Assembly: GCA_009746045.1 (NCBI GenBank) | Contig: RPFO01000299.1 | Location: 250,001 to 314,000 of the forward strand | Source: Mesostigma viride | Taxonomy: Eukaryota > Streptophyta > Mesostigmatophyceae > Mesostigmatales > Mesostigmataceae | Reading direction: 5' to 3' | DNA length: 64,000 bases | Shown: one piece after another, positions 24,415-35,257 of the stretch | How positions within the stretch are numbered: position 1 is the stretch's first letter | How the letters are laid out: the number at the start of each line of letters is the position of its first letter | The notes under the pieces: generated by a model | Told to the model about the DNA's origin: nothing | The model's database searches: none | The model's input: the letters and a program-made list of their open reading frames with translations, nothing else | Position numbers and translations under genes: made by a program

Positions 24415-24441
24415 AGGCCCAGGGTTGGGATGCACGTCACC
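24415..24441 (-). other. 2A-like ribosome-skipping motif GDVHPNPGP
   Basis: In the frame that carries the RNase H end, the sequence reads TRCGDVHPNPGP. The C-terminal NPGP preceded by DV matches the 2A core (D[V/I]xxNPGP). The usual Glu at the third position is His here. It lies exactly between the RNase H and recombinase domains, where separation of the two proteins would make sense. Confidence 0.6.
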
Positions 24442-24449
24442 ACACCGGG

Positions 24450-26406
24450 TCAAGTCAGGAACCCAAGCGCCACGCCGACTGGCCTTGTCAGCTGGGTTGT
24501 GGTCGGTAGCCACCCAGACCCAGTGGCTCTGCATGTCGCCAGCCAGTGACAGAGCGCAGTAGCGCCGAACCAGCTGGTTGAGACGGTAGGAAGACGACCG
24601 CCCTCTGACAAACGCCCCCACCACAGCACTGGAGTCTACGAGCCGGACGACTCGCTTACCCGACACGCCTTGGTCCGGCACGACCACTCGACCCCCTGTG
24701 TCGCAGCAATCGCCTCCTTGACGTTGATGTGGTTAGGCTGCCCCCGCCACCGGTAGGACAGTGCCGTACGCCAGTGGCCACTATCCAGCAGGCTGTAGTC
24801 CCCCTCCTCCATGCGCTCCAGGTCCCAGTCCTCCCCAGACGTTAAAGCTGTCGTCCGCCACCCCCGCGCTTCGCGCCGGGTCGCCAGCCGGGCACAATCG
24901 GCCCCAGGCAGGTCCCTGTAGACCACCCCACCGCCGGAGCCGCTCGCATCACTTGCGACGACCCGGTCAGAAAGGGGCCGGGCCCTGGCCGCCCTCAAAA
25001 AGGGGGCCAGGTCGATCGCCGCCTGAAGCTCCTGGCGGGCCCCCGCAGGGAGGCGCCAGCGGCGCCCAGGCAGGGAGGCATTCATGGCTGCTAGCAGCCG
25101 GTACGTCTCAGACCACACCGAAAGCATGGGGCGGCACAGCAGATGCATCCACACCCACTTCCCAAGCACAGAACTAAGTTCGCGGTAGTATGTAAACCCG
25201 CGATCTAAGATTCTATGAGTAGCGGCGATAACTGCCACCACACGCTCAGGAACAGGCACCACGTCACCATCCTTTGGTGAATGACCCCCACCGCCTGCAC
25301 ACCAGTCTGCTCTGCTGTCGCCCGTACCACCTTGTCAGACTTCTGCACCAGCCCAACAGCGGCGTAGGCAGCCTGAACACGATCTAGCTGCTGATTCACC
25401 CCATCCACCGACGCACAGTGGGTGAAATGGAGGTCATCGATCGTCACAGCATGCATACCTTCCAGATCCTGCCGAGATTCGAAGCACGGCGAGGGCGCCA
25501 AGGGCGCAGCAGGGTCCTCCTCCAGCCTCAGCCGGACGGTCTCCCCCGCCTCGTTGGCCTCCGCCACCAGGATCAGCGCGGACATGTTGATGCTCAGCCC
25601 ACGACTAGCCTCCAACGGCGGCTTGGGGCCACAGCGGTACAACACAGACTGATGCACACACTGGGCCACGCGACGGCCAGCTTGTTGCCCATTGGCCAGC
25701 ACAACATCCACGGCCACACCTTCCGACGAGCCCCACTCAGGCCCACCAGATCCGACCACACCGGCATCCACGCACAGTACCGCCGCATCCAAACTGGCAG
25801 GCGGAGTCTGTTGTAGTACGAATCCAAATCTGATACGCCCCCAAAAACATCCTCCCCAGCGCGCGTGGGCAAATCGCAAATCACGCCAAGGTGTGGTAAA
25901 AAAGCGGGCATAGGATCTGGTAGTGGCATGTTGCCACGCCGGTTGTCCACAATCAGCCGTATACGGCCGTCGGGCTTTCCGACCCCAAAAGTACCGTTCA
26001 CCATAGGCGGCTCCTCCTCAAAAAATCCACCCAAAATCCCCCTCTCCACACACACCGTGCAAACCCGCGCGAACTCCTCCATGCTACACCCCCGCGAGAT
26101 CCGCATCGACTTCTGCAAGATCCGCTCTGCTGGGCTCAGCGTCCGTACCATCCTACTCTCATCATTCAAAATTGCTCCCCAAGAGGGGGGTAGTAAGTTC
26201 AGCACATCCACTTGGCCACCTTCCCCCGGACCAGGCAAAGCCAAGCGTGCGGCCACTAACGGTTCGTAAGGGGCTCCTTCAGCATATTCACCCCCATCCA
26301 CTACAGATCCTGCCATTGCCGCTACGGAACCACCGTTCCGGCGGACAAAGGACCTGCAAGCATCATCGATCCCATCTAGGGCCGCCTGCTGCAGAGGCCC
26401 GGGCAC
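24450..26406 (-). pseudogene. DIRS-type reverse transcriptase-RNase H (frameshifted)
   Basis: Frames on the minus strand run in order 26406-25594, 25879-25205, 25262-24636 and 24687-24133. The RT part shows FGVGKPDGRIRLIVDNR, the motif-A region GGVSDLDSYYNRLRL, the motif-B-like MLCWPMGNKLAVA and the catalytic motif as TIDDLHF (DD kept). RNase H follows with VASDASGSGGG (catalytic Asp), HINVKEAIAA, VRLVDSSAVVGAF and ATDHNPADKASR. Frame changes are needed near 25675, at the C5 run 25285-25289 (G5 in coding sense) and near 24670. Domain order RT then RH then recombinase is that of DIRS/PAT Pol. It would copy the element's RNA and degrade the template. Confidence 0.8.
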
Positions 26407-26602
26407 ACGGGCTGAATCTACAGCAGGCGGGTCTCGCCCCCCCCCCCCATCCAGTTTAACGCCCTAACCGTCTGACAGGCTAGTGTGCGAGCATTAAAAG
26501 CCCGACTCATCCTATCGCGCCTACGGCCTGAGCGTACCTGCTGCCACCAGTCACGAGGTGGCAGGGGTGCTGGAAGAGGTAGTGGAAGAAGGCACCGCTC
26601 CC

Positions 26603-27813
26603 TCACTTGTTGTTGTTGGACGGGCCGCCCTGCCCCTTCTTGCCGGGACCCTGCTCCAGCTTGTGCTGCAGCTTCCCCATGCTCATCGCCGCCCGCACCG
26701 CCGGAGACGCCAGCATTGCTCCACCCTCCTGGAATGGCAGCATTGCCGACGGCGTCCCCTTCCACCCGTCGACCCCACATCCACCAGCTGGCATGCCGTG
26801 ATCAGCTTTGCCAGGTACTCGGCTGCTGCCAGCTCCAGAATTACTTCGGAGCGTGGCGTGGCCCAGTAGCCAAATTCTGTCACCATCGTGTCCAGAATTC
26901 CTGCCATCTGCAGGAGCAGCATCCGCCTCTCCCCGCTGGCTGAGCTGCCGTGCATCGTCAGCATTAACGATGCACGGATGGACTTCCCCCCCACGCTCTC
27001 CGCGTAGTCCAGCATTCCCGGCAGCACCGCCTCCAGCATGTTGCTCACCAGCACCGGCACTGCATGCCCACTCAGCGCCACCCCCTTCGTGCGCGCCAGC
27101 CTGCCAGCAGTCGTCGCTGCGGCTGGGCTTGCAGCTGCTGGAGTCTTTGCCTGGTCCAGCAGCTTCGACATGGCCGATATTAGGTCGCCAATATCTCCGC
27201 CAGTGCGGGCGTTGCCCGGCCGGGATGGAAGCCCTCCAGCTGGCGTTGCATAGCCCGTCTCGGTCCCCAGCAGCCGACCTAGGTTTCGGTCCAGGTCCGC
27301 CACAGCCTGGTCGATCGCCCCAGGAGCGCCATCGTCCTCCCCAGCGCCCGCTCCACCATGCCCCGCCCCTCCGCTTCCACCTGCCGAAGGGGGAACACCC
27401 CCCGTTCCCACCGCACCTGCTGACACTGGTGGGTCCGGCTCTGCAATAGCCTCCCCCAGTTGCGCTGCTAGCACATCGGCCAGGGCCTCCTCCCCATCCC
27501 AGTCGCTGACAAACCCCCTTTCCTCCAGGACGTCCATGACGTTCTTGGCACGCCCCGGAGTGAGCTTCTGGATCCGCTCTAGCCAGTTCCCCTCCCCTAG
27601 GATCTTCTGACCGCAGTGGCGGCCTCCTTTGGGGTGCATCCCTCCTTGGCTGCTTGCTTGAGTTTCGCTAGGAAATTCCGGTCTGGGGCTGTCACTGTGG
27701 TCATGGTAGGTTATACTGCTTGATGTGTTATCTTGCGTTTTGTTTTTTGTGTTGTGGTCACGTGAGGTTCTCAGGCAAAAGAAACAACCTGCTTCCCTAG
27801 AATGGAAGCCCAC
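26603..27813 (-). pseudogene. Gag-like ORF of the PAT-like element
   Basis: Open from 27813 on the minus strand. The first 14 residues lie within repeat B, so the true start may be a later Met such as MHPKGGRHCGQ. The protein has an acidic, Gly/Ala-rich middle and a helical C-terminal half (HAVPVLVSNMLEAVLPGML…MLLLQMAGILDTMVTEFGYW), with no zinc knuckle seen. The frame ends in a long Arg-rich tail at 26683. An alternative frame from about 26770 gives a more natural end (LPFQEGGAMLASPAVRAAMS…KKGQGGPSNNNK stop at 26603), so a one-base slip in the C runs between 26754 and 26776 is likely. The Gag role is inferred from position only. Confidence 0.55.
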
Positions 27814-27979
27814 CCTTTATAGCAACCACCTCTCCAGCCAACCCCTACCTGGGTGGCTGGGGTACGGGTGCCAGCACAAAAAATATTTTTTCTAAAATTA
27901 TTTTTTCTTTTGGTGCTATACGGCGTTGCATTCTCCGCTCAGCAGGTTAGTCATAGATAAAATGAGCATAGCTCACCAA
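27773..27979. repeat. B2 repeat of the PAT-like element
   Basis: This is a 207-bp copy of 22882-23088, ending TGAGCATAGCTCACCAA directly against (TTCC)n. It forms the outer right end of the element. Confidence 0.88.
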
Positions 27980-28821
27980 TTCCTTCCTTCCTTCCTTCCT
28001 TCCTTCCTTCCTTCCTTCCTTCCTTCCTTCCTTCCTTCCTTCCTTCCTTCCTTCCTTCCTTCCTTCCTTCCTTCCTTCCTTCCTTCCTTCCTTCCTTCCT
28101 TCCTTCCTTCCTTCCTTCCTTCCTTCCTTCCTTCCTTCCTTCCTTCCTTCCTTCCTTCCTTCCTTCCTTCCTTCCTTCCTTCCTTCCTTCCTTCCTTCCT
28201 TCCTTCCTTCCTTCCTTCCTTCCTTCCTTCCTTCCTTCCTTCCTTCCTTCCTTCCTTCCTTCCTTCCTTCCTTCCTTCCTTCCTTCCTTCCTTCCTTCCT
28301 TCCTTCCTTCCTTCCTTCCTTCCTTCCTTCCTTCCTTCCTTCCTTCCTTCCTTCCTTCCTTCCTTCCTTCCTTCCTTCCTTCCTTCCTTCCTTCCTTCCT
28401 TCCTTCCTTCCTTCCTTCCTTCCTTCCTTCCTTCCTTCCTTCCTTCCTTCCTTCCTTCCTTCCTTCCTTCCTTCCTTCCTTCCTTCCTTCCTTCCTTCCT
28501 TCCTTCCTTCCTTCCTTCCTTCCTTCCTTCCTTCCTTCCTTCCTTCCTTCCTTCCTTCCTTCCTTCCTTCCTTCCTTCCTTCCTTCCTTCCTTCCTTCCT
28601 TCCTTCCTTCCTTCCTTCCTTCCTTCCTTCCTTCCTTCCTTCCTTCCTTCCTTCCTTCCTTCCTTCCTTCCTTCCTTCCTTCCTTCCTTCCGGCTTCCTT
28701 CCTTCCTTCCTTCCTTCCTTCCTTCCTTCCTTCCTTCCTTCCTTCCTTCCTTCCTTCCTTCCTTCCTTCCTTCCTTCCTTCCTTCCTTCCTTCCTTCCTT
28801 CCTTCCTTCCTTCCTTCCTTC
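27980..28821 (+). repeat. (TTCC)n array between PAT-like element and hAT copy 1
   Basis: Pure TTCC with a single CGGC interruption at about 28691, 130 bp before the hAT element. The same landmark precedes every hAT copy. Confidence 0.99.
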
Positions 28822-30117
28822 CAGTGATTGGCCATACGCCGTATTATACGCCGTATTTAGCGTATTATGCGCGATACGCAAGCGGCGCGTACGAAAATGG
28901 GGTACTTTCATACGCAACGCGTATTTTTGCGCATTTTTGCGTATTTTCGCGTATTTTTGGCATATTTTTGGCTTACGAGGTGGGTGAATTTGCTTGCCTA
29001 GACTGCGGCGCGCCGACCTGTAGTAGGAACAAATAATTGCGTGATGAGCTAGCTAGTGTATAATGCACTAAAGCTAAAAGCGCTGTGACTTGTGAAGGCG
29101 GGAATGTGAAGGCGGGAAGGCTGAAGATTCATCATCCAGAAGGTGATAAGGTGTGCCAGCAACGTCGTGGTCGTCTGGCACCTCTATCGTAGCATATCGA
29201 CATTCAGGCATGGCTGACACGAATGAGGAGTCAATGGAACACGATGATGATGTGCGGCCCGATGAAGAAGAGGCCACATCCGAAACTGTCTGGACATACA
29301 TTAGCAAAGAGCGCATCCTCAAGAATGGGCAGCAGACAGATAACTACTACGTGGATGATGGAGTACTCCGTTACAGGCTGCTGGTCGAGCAGGCGGAGAA
29401 GGAAAGCAATACCAGGAAGAGGAAGGCGACTAGTGACGCCAAGAAGCAGGCTGATGTGCGGGCGGCACTTAAAGGCAGGCTTGCAGACGTTGTAGAAACC
29501 GACGCCTCTAACTGGGTGTCCGCTCATGCCAGCAACACCTCGGGGCGCGCTGCTGGGGCGGCTGGGCCAAGCGGATCATCAAAGGGCCAATCCACCGACG
29601 GTAATTTGCCCGCACCTTATGGGCTCAGCAAAGAGCAGCTGGACGAGGAGCTGTGCAAGGCATTCATTTGCGCCTTTCAATGCCATCGACGCCCTTCAAT
29701 GTCATCGACACCTCGGGGCAATGTATAGTGCATGCATATCTTGAGTTCTACAAATTCATGATCTATTATCCTTTCCAGTGAGTTGTGAATTGATACTGGT
29801 ATTGATACTTAGTTGCATGTTGTCTCGATTTTGAAGAGAAACTATCAAGTTAGACCGTTAGAAACTATGCTTGTATTTAGGTAGTGATGGCAATGCCAAG
29901 GTCATGCTATATATGTCAGGTATAGGCAAAAGGTATGGCAAAAACACCAGCAGACCATGCTTGATTGCTCAGAATGTTGAAAAACCCTCAAAAGCCTGCC
30001 AAAAAAGGGGTTTTCAACAGTTAGCGTACGATCAGCGTATAATACATTATACACCGCGTATTATACATTATACACCTGGGGCCGCGTACGACGCGTATCG
30101 CGTATGGCCAATCACTG
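28822..30117 (+). mobile_element. hAT-like DNA transposon, non-autonomous, copy 1
   Basis: The element is 1296 bp with perfect 18-bp terminal inverted repeats beginning CAGTGATTGGCCATACGC and ending in the complement. CAGTG ends and a CTTCCTTC duplication on both sides (8 bp, compatible with but not proven by the TTCC array) suggest the hAT superfamily. The subterminal 130 bp on the left and 70 bp on the right are crowded with GCGTAT/ATACGC words, as in transposase-binding subterminal repeats. It carries one 172-codon ORF and lacks the DDE/dimerisation region, so it is probably an internal-deletion derivative. Confidence 0.8.
29210..29728 (+). CDS. Truncated transposase-like ORF in hAT copy 1
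   Basis: 172 aa from MADTNEESMEHDDD. A frame 19 codons longer upstream also exists. It has an acidic N-terminus, then a WTYISKERIL…YYVDDGVLRYRLL segment, a basic KRKATSDAKKQADVRAALKG stretch, a Ser/Gly linker, and LSKEQLDEELCKAFICAF, which resembles the helix that follows the DNA-binding region in hAT transposases. No BED cysteines are visible. The frame is identical in all four copies. A neighbouring frame continues CAPFNAIDALQCH, suggesting a small indel or deletion scar. The protein could at most bind DNA. Confidence 0.5.
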   Translation: MADTNEESMEHDDDVRPDEEEATSETVWTYISKERILKNGQQTDNYYVDDGVLRYRLLVEQAEKESNTRKRKATSDAKKQADVRAALKGRLADVVETDASNWVSAHASNTSGRAAGAAGPSGSSKGQSTDGNLPAPYGLSKEQLDEELCKAFICAFQCHRRPSMSSTPRGNV

Positions 30118-30894
30118 CTTCCTTCCTTCCTTCCTTCCTTCCTTCCTTCCTTCCTTCCTTCCTTCCTTCCTTCCTTCCTTCCTTCCTTCCTTCCTTCCTT
30201 CCTTCCTTCCTTCCTTCCTTCCTTCCTTCCTTCCTTCCTTCCTTCCTTCCTTCCTTCCTTCCTTCCTTCCTTCCTTCCTTCCTTCCTTCCTTCCTTCCTT
30301 CCTTCCTTCCTTCCTTCCTTCCTTCCTTCCTTCCTTCCTTCCTTCCTTCCTTCCTTCCTTCCTTCCTTCCTTCCTTCCTTCCTTCCTTCCTTCCTTCCTT
30401 CCTTCCTTCCTTCCTTCCTTCCTTCCTTCCTTCCTTCCTTCCTTCCTTCCTTCCTTCCTTCCTTCCTTCCTGAAGTCCTTCCTTCCTTCCTTCCTTCCTT
30501 CCTTCCTTCCTTCCTTCCTTCCTTCCTTCCTTCCTTCCTTCCTTCCTTCCTTCCTTCCTTCCTTCCTTCCTTCCTTCCTTCCTTCCTTCTTCCTTCCTTC
30601 CTTCCTTCCTTCCTTCCTTCCTTCCTTCCTTCCTTCCTTCCTTCCTTCCTTCCTTCCTTCCTTCCTTCCTTCCTTCCTTCCTTCCTTCCTTCCTTCCTTC
30701 CTTCCTTCCTTCCTTCCTTCCTTCCTTCCTTCCTTCCTTCCTTCCTTCCTTCCTTCCTTCCTTCCTTCCTTCCTTCCTTCCTTCCTTCCGGCTTCCTTCC
30801 TTCCTTCTTCCTTCCTTCCTTCCTTCCTTCCTTCCTTCCTTCCTTCCTTCCTTCCTTCCTTCCTTCCTTCCTTCCTTCCTTCCTTCCTTCCTTC
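30118..30894 (+). repeat. (TTCC)n spacer after hAT copy 1
   Basis: TTCC array with landmark interruptions TGAAGTCC (about 30472), CTTCTTCC (30588) and CGGC (30788). These interruptions recur in the other spacers. Confidence 0.98.
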
Positions 30895-32190
30895 CAGTGA
30901 TTGGCCATACGCCGTATTATACGCCGTATTTAGCGTATTATGCGCGATACGCAAGCGGCGCGTACGAAAATGGGGTACTTTCATACGCAACGCGTATTTT
31001 TGCGCATTTTTGCGTATTTTCGCGTATTTTTGGCATATTTTTGGCTTACGAGGTGGGTGAATTTGCTTGCCTAGACTGCGGCGCGCCGACCTGTAGTAGG
31101 AACAAATAATTGCGTGATGAGCTAGCTAGTGTATAATGCACTAAAGCTAAAAGCGCTGTGACTTGTGAAGGCGGGAATGTGAAGGCGGGAAGGCTGAAGA
31201 TTCATCATCCAGAAGGTGATAAGGTGTGCCAGCAACGTCGTGGTCGTCTGGCACCTCTATCGTAGCATATCGACATTCAGGCATGGCTGACACGAATGAG
31301 GAGTCAATGGAACACGATGATGATGTGCGGCCCGATGAAGAAGAGGCCACATCCGAAACTGTCTGGACATACATTAGCAAAGAGCGCATCCTCAAGAATG
31401 GGCAGCAGACAGATAACTACTACGTGGATGATGGAGTACTCCGTTACAGGCTGCTGGTCGAGCAGGCGGAGAAGGAAAGCAATACCAGGAAGAGGAAGGC
31501 GACTAGTGACGCCAAGAAGCAGGCTGATGTGCGGGCGGCACTTAAAGGCAGGCTTGCAGACGTTGTAGAAACCGACGCCTCTAACTGGGTGTCCGCTCAT
31601 GCCAGCAACACCTCGGGGCGCGCTGCTGGGGCGGCTGGGCCAAGCGGATCATCAAAGGGCCAATCCACCGACGGTAATTTGCCCGCACCTTATGGGCTCA
31701 GCAAAGAGCAGCTGGACGAGGAGCTGTGCAAGGCATTCATTTGCGCCTTTCAATGCCATCGACGCCCTTCAATGTCATCGACACCTCGGGGCAATGTATA
31801 GTGCATGCATATCTTGAGTTCTACAAATTCATGATCTATTATCCTTTCCAGTGAGTTGTGAATTGATACTGGTATTGATACTTAGTTGCATGTTGTCTCG
31901 ATTTTGAAGAGAAACTATCAAGTTAGACCGTTAGAAACTATGCTTGTATTTAGGTAGTGATGGCAATGCCAAGGTCATGCTATATATGTCAGGTATAGGC
32001 AAAAGGTATGGCAAAAACACCAGCAGACCATGCTTGATTGCTCAGAATGTTGAAAAACCCTCAAAAGCCTGCCAAAAAAGGGGTTTTCAACAGTTAGCGT
32101 ACGATCAGCGTATAATACATTATACACCGCGTATTATACATTATACACCTGGGGCCGCGTACGACGCGTATCGCGTATGGCCAATCACTG
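30895..32190 (+). mobile_element. hAT-like element, copy 2
   Basis: 1296 bp; I see no difference from copy 1, including the CTGGGGCC near the right end. It is flanked by TTCC on both sides and starts 2073 bp from the start of copy 1. Confidence 0.8.
31283..31801 (+). CDS. Truncated transposase-like ORF in hAT copy 2
   Basis: Protein identical to the ORF in copy 1 (172 aa). Confidence 0.5.
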   Translation: MADTNEESMEHDDDVRPDEEEATSETVWTYISKERILKNGQQTDNYYVDDGVLRYRLLVEQAEKESNTRKRKATSDAKKQADVRAALKGRLADVVETDASNWVSAHASNTSGRAAGAAGPSGSSKGQSTDGNLPAPYGLSKEQLDEELCKAFICAFQCHRRPSMSSTPRGNV

Positions 32191-33962
32191 CTTCCTTCCT
32201 TCCTTCCTTCCTTCCTTCCTTCCTTCCTTCCTTCCTTCCTTCCTTCCTTCCTTCCTTCCTTCCTTCCTTCCTTCCTTCCTTCCTTCCTTCCTTCCTTCCT
32301 TCCTTCCTTCCTTCCTTCCTTCCTTCCTTCCTTCCTTCCTTCCTTCCTTCCTTCCTTCCTTCCTTCCTTCCTTCCTTCCTTCCTTCCTTCCTTCCTTCCT
32401 TCCTACCTTCCTTCCTTCCTTCCTTCCTTCCTTCCTTCCTTCCTTCCTTCCTTCCTTCCTTCCTTCCTTCCTTCCTTCCTTCCTTCCTTCCTTCCTTCCT
32501 TCCTTCCTTCCTTCCTTCCTTCCTTCCTTCCTTCCTTCCTGAAGTCCTTCCTTCCTTCCTTCCTTCCTTCCTTCCTTCCTTCCTTCCTTCCTTCCTTCCT
32601 TCCTTCCTTCCTTCCTTCCTTCCTTCCTTCCTTCCTTCCTTCCTTCCTTCCTTCCTTCCTTCCTTCCTTCCTTCCTTCCTTCCTTCCTTCCTTCCTTCCT
32701 TCCTTCCTTCCTTCCTTCCTTCCTTCCTTCCTTCCTTCCTTCCTTCCTTCCTTCCTTCCTTCCTTCCTACCTTCCTTCCTTCCTTCCTTCCTTCCTTCCT
32801 TCCTTCCTTCCTTCCTTCCTTCCTTCCTTCCTTCCTTCCTTCCTTCCTTCCTTCCTTCCTTCCTTCCTTCCTTCCTTCCTTCCTTCCTTCCTTCCTTCCT
32901 TCCTTCCTTCCTGAAGTCCTTCCTTCCTTCCTTCCTTCCTTCCTTCCTTCCTTCCTTCCTTCCTTCCTTCCTTCCTTCCTTCCTTCCTTCCTTCCTTCCT
33001 TCCTTCCTTCCTTCCTTCCTTCCTTCCTTCCTTCCTTCCTTCCTTCCTTCCTTCCTTCCTTCCTTCCTTCCTTCCTTCCTTCCTTCCTTCCTTCCTTCCT
33101 TCCTTCCTTCCTTCCTTCCTTCCTTCCTTCCTTCCTTCCTTCCTTCCTTCCTTCCTTCCTTCCTTCCTTCCTTCCTTCCTTCCTTCCTTCCTTCCTTCCT
33201 TCCTTCCTTCCTTCCTTTCCTTCCTTCCTTCCTTCCTTCCTTCCTTCCTTCCTTCCTTCCTTCCTTCCTTCCTTCCTTCCTTCCTTCCTTCCTTCCTTCC
33301 TTCCTTCCTTCCTTCCTTCCTTCCTTCCTTCCTTCCTTCCTTCCTTCCTTCCTTCCTTCCTTCCTTCCTTCCTTCCTTCCTTCCTTCCTTCCTTCCTTCC
33401 TTCCTTCCTTCCTTCCTTCCTTCCTTCCTTCCTTCCTTCCTTCCTTCCTTCCTTCCTTCCTTCCTTCCTTCCTTCCTTCCTTCCTTCCTTCCTTCCTTCC
33501 TTCCTTCCTTCCTTCCTTCCTTCCTTCCTTCCTTCCTTCCTTCCTTCCTTCCTTCCTTCCTTCCTTCCTTCCTTCCTTCCTTCCTTCCTTCCTTCCTTCC
33601 TTCCTTCCTTCCTTCCTTCCTTCCTTCCTTCCTTCCTTCCTTCCTTCCTTCCTTCCTTCCTTCCTTCCTTCCTTCCTTCCTTCCTTCCTTCCTTCCTTCC
33701 TTCCTTCCTTCCTTCCTTCCTTCCTTCCTTCCTTCCTTCCTTCCTTCCTTCCTTCCTTCCTTCCTTCCTTCCTTCCTTCCTTCCTTCCTTCCTTCCTTCC
33801 TTCCTTCCTTCCTTCCTTCCTTCCTTCCTTCCTTCCGGCTTCCTTCCTTCCTTCCTTCCTTCCTTCCTTCCTTCCTTCCTTCCTTCCTTCCTTCCTTCCT
33901 TCCTTCCTTCCTTCCTTCCTTCCTTCCTTCCTTCCTTCCTTCCTTCCTTCCTTCCTTCCTTC
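32191..33962 (+). repeat. (TTCC)n spacer after hAT copy 2
   Basis: Interruptions in order: TACC 32404, TGAAGTCC 32540, TACC 32768, TGAAGTCC 32912, TTTCC 33216, CGGC 33837. The doubled TACC-TGAAGT pair (about 370 bp apart) shows an internal higher-order duplication. Confidence 0.98.
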
Positions 33963-35257
33963 CAGTGATTGGCCATACGCCGTATTATACGCCGTATTTA
34001 GCGTATTATGCGCGATACGCAAGCGGCGCGTACGAAAATGGGGTACTTTCATACGCAACGCGTATTTTTGCGCATTTTTGCGTATTTTCGCGTATTTTTG
34101 GCATATTTTTGGCTTACGAGGTGGGTGAATTTGCTTGCCTAGACTGCGGCGCGCCGACCTGTAGTAGGAACAAATAATTGCGTGATGAGCTAGCTAGTGT
34201 ATAATGCACTAAAGCTAAAAGCGCTGTGACTTGTGAAGGCGGGAATGTGAAGGCGGGAAGGCTGAAGATTCATCATCCAGAAGGTGATAAGGTGTGCCAG
34301 CAACGTCGTGGTCGTCTGGCACCTCTATCGTAGCATATCGACATTCAGGCATGGCTGACACGAATGAGGAGTCAATGGAACACGATGATGATGTGCGGCC
34401 CGATGAAGAAGAGGCCACATCCGAAACTGTCTGGACATACATTAGCAAAGAGCGCATCCTCAAGAATGGGCAGCAGACAGATAACTACTACGTGGATGAT
34501 GGAGTACTCCGTTACAGGCTGCTGGTCGAGCAGGCGGAGAAGGAAAGCAATACCAGGAAGAGGAAGGCGACTAGTGACGCCAAGAAGCAGGCTGATGTGC
34601 GGGCGGCACTTAAAGGCAGGCTTGCAGACGTTGTAGAAACCGACGCCTCTAACTGGGTGTCCGCTCATGCCAGCAACACCTCGGGGCGCGCTGCTGGGGC
34701 GGCTGGGCCAAGCGGATCATCAAAGGGCCAATCCACCGACGGTAATTTGCCCGCACCTTATGGGCTCAGCAAAGAGCAGCTGGACGAGGAGCTGTGCAAG
34801 GCATTCATTTGCGCCTTTCAATGCCATCGACGCCCTTCAATGTCATCGACACCTCGGGGCAATGTATAGTGCATGCATATCTTGAGTTCTACAAATTCAT
34901 GATCTATTATCCTTTCCAGTGAGTTGTGAATTGATACTGGTATTGATACTTAGTTGCATGTTGTCTCGATTTTGAAGAGAAACTATCAAGTTAGACCGTT
35001 AGAAACTATGCTTGTATTTAGGTAGTGATGGCAATGCCAAGGTCATGCTATATATGTCAGGTATAGGCAAAAGGTATGGCAAAAACACCAGCAGACCATG
35101 CTTGATTGCTCAGAATGTTGAAAAACCCTCAAAAGCCTGCCAAAAAAGGGGTTTTCAACAGTTAGCGTACGATCAGCGTATAATACATTATACACCGCGT
35201 ATTATACATTATACACCTGGGCCGCGTACGACGCGTATCGCGTATGGCCAATCACTG
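33963..35257 (+). mobile_element. hAT-like element, copy 3
   Basis: 1295 bp, as copies 1-2 except for one G less in the CTGGGCC near the right end. This difference is shared with copy 4. Confidence 0.8.
34351..34869 (+). CDS. Truncated transposase-like ORF in hAT copy 3
   Basis: Protein identical to the ORF in copy 1 (172 aa). Confidence 0.5.
   Translation: MADTNEESMEHDDDVRPDEEEATSETVWTYISKERILKNGQQTDNYYVDDGVLRYRLLVEQAEKESNTRKRKATSDAKKQADVRAALKGRLADVVETDASNWVSAHASNTSGRAAGAAGPSGSSKGQSTDGNLPAPYGLSKEQLDEELCKAFICAFQCHRRPSMSSTPRGNV

Larger units (their letters stand above)
22661..27979 (-). mobile_element. PAT-like DIRS-class tyrosine-recombinase retrotransposon
   Basis: The element has split direct repeats. 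Segment A (197 bp) lies at 22661-22857 and 23089-23285, segment B (207 bp) at 22882-23088 and 27773-27979, and the copies look identical. On the plus strand the order is A1-B1·A2-[ORFs]-B2, with B1 directly joined to A2 as in the circle junction. This is the diagnostic layout of PAT-type elements (TOC and kangaroo in volvocine algae). The ORFs lie on the minus strand: Gag-like (27813-26603), RT-RNase H (26406-about 24450), then tyrosine recombinase (about 24380-23481). Both ends meet (TTCC)n in the same register, without an obvious target duplication. The coding part carries several frameshifts although the repeats are identical, so this copy is either young but inactive or affected by base-calling errors. 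Confidence 0.88.

Noticed and set aside
28824-29036. Short frame IGHTPYYTPYLAYYARYASG at each hAT left end (four copies)
   Set aside because: It translates the subterminal GCGTAT repeats and starts inside the terminal inverted repeat; no protein family resemblance.
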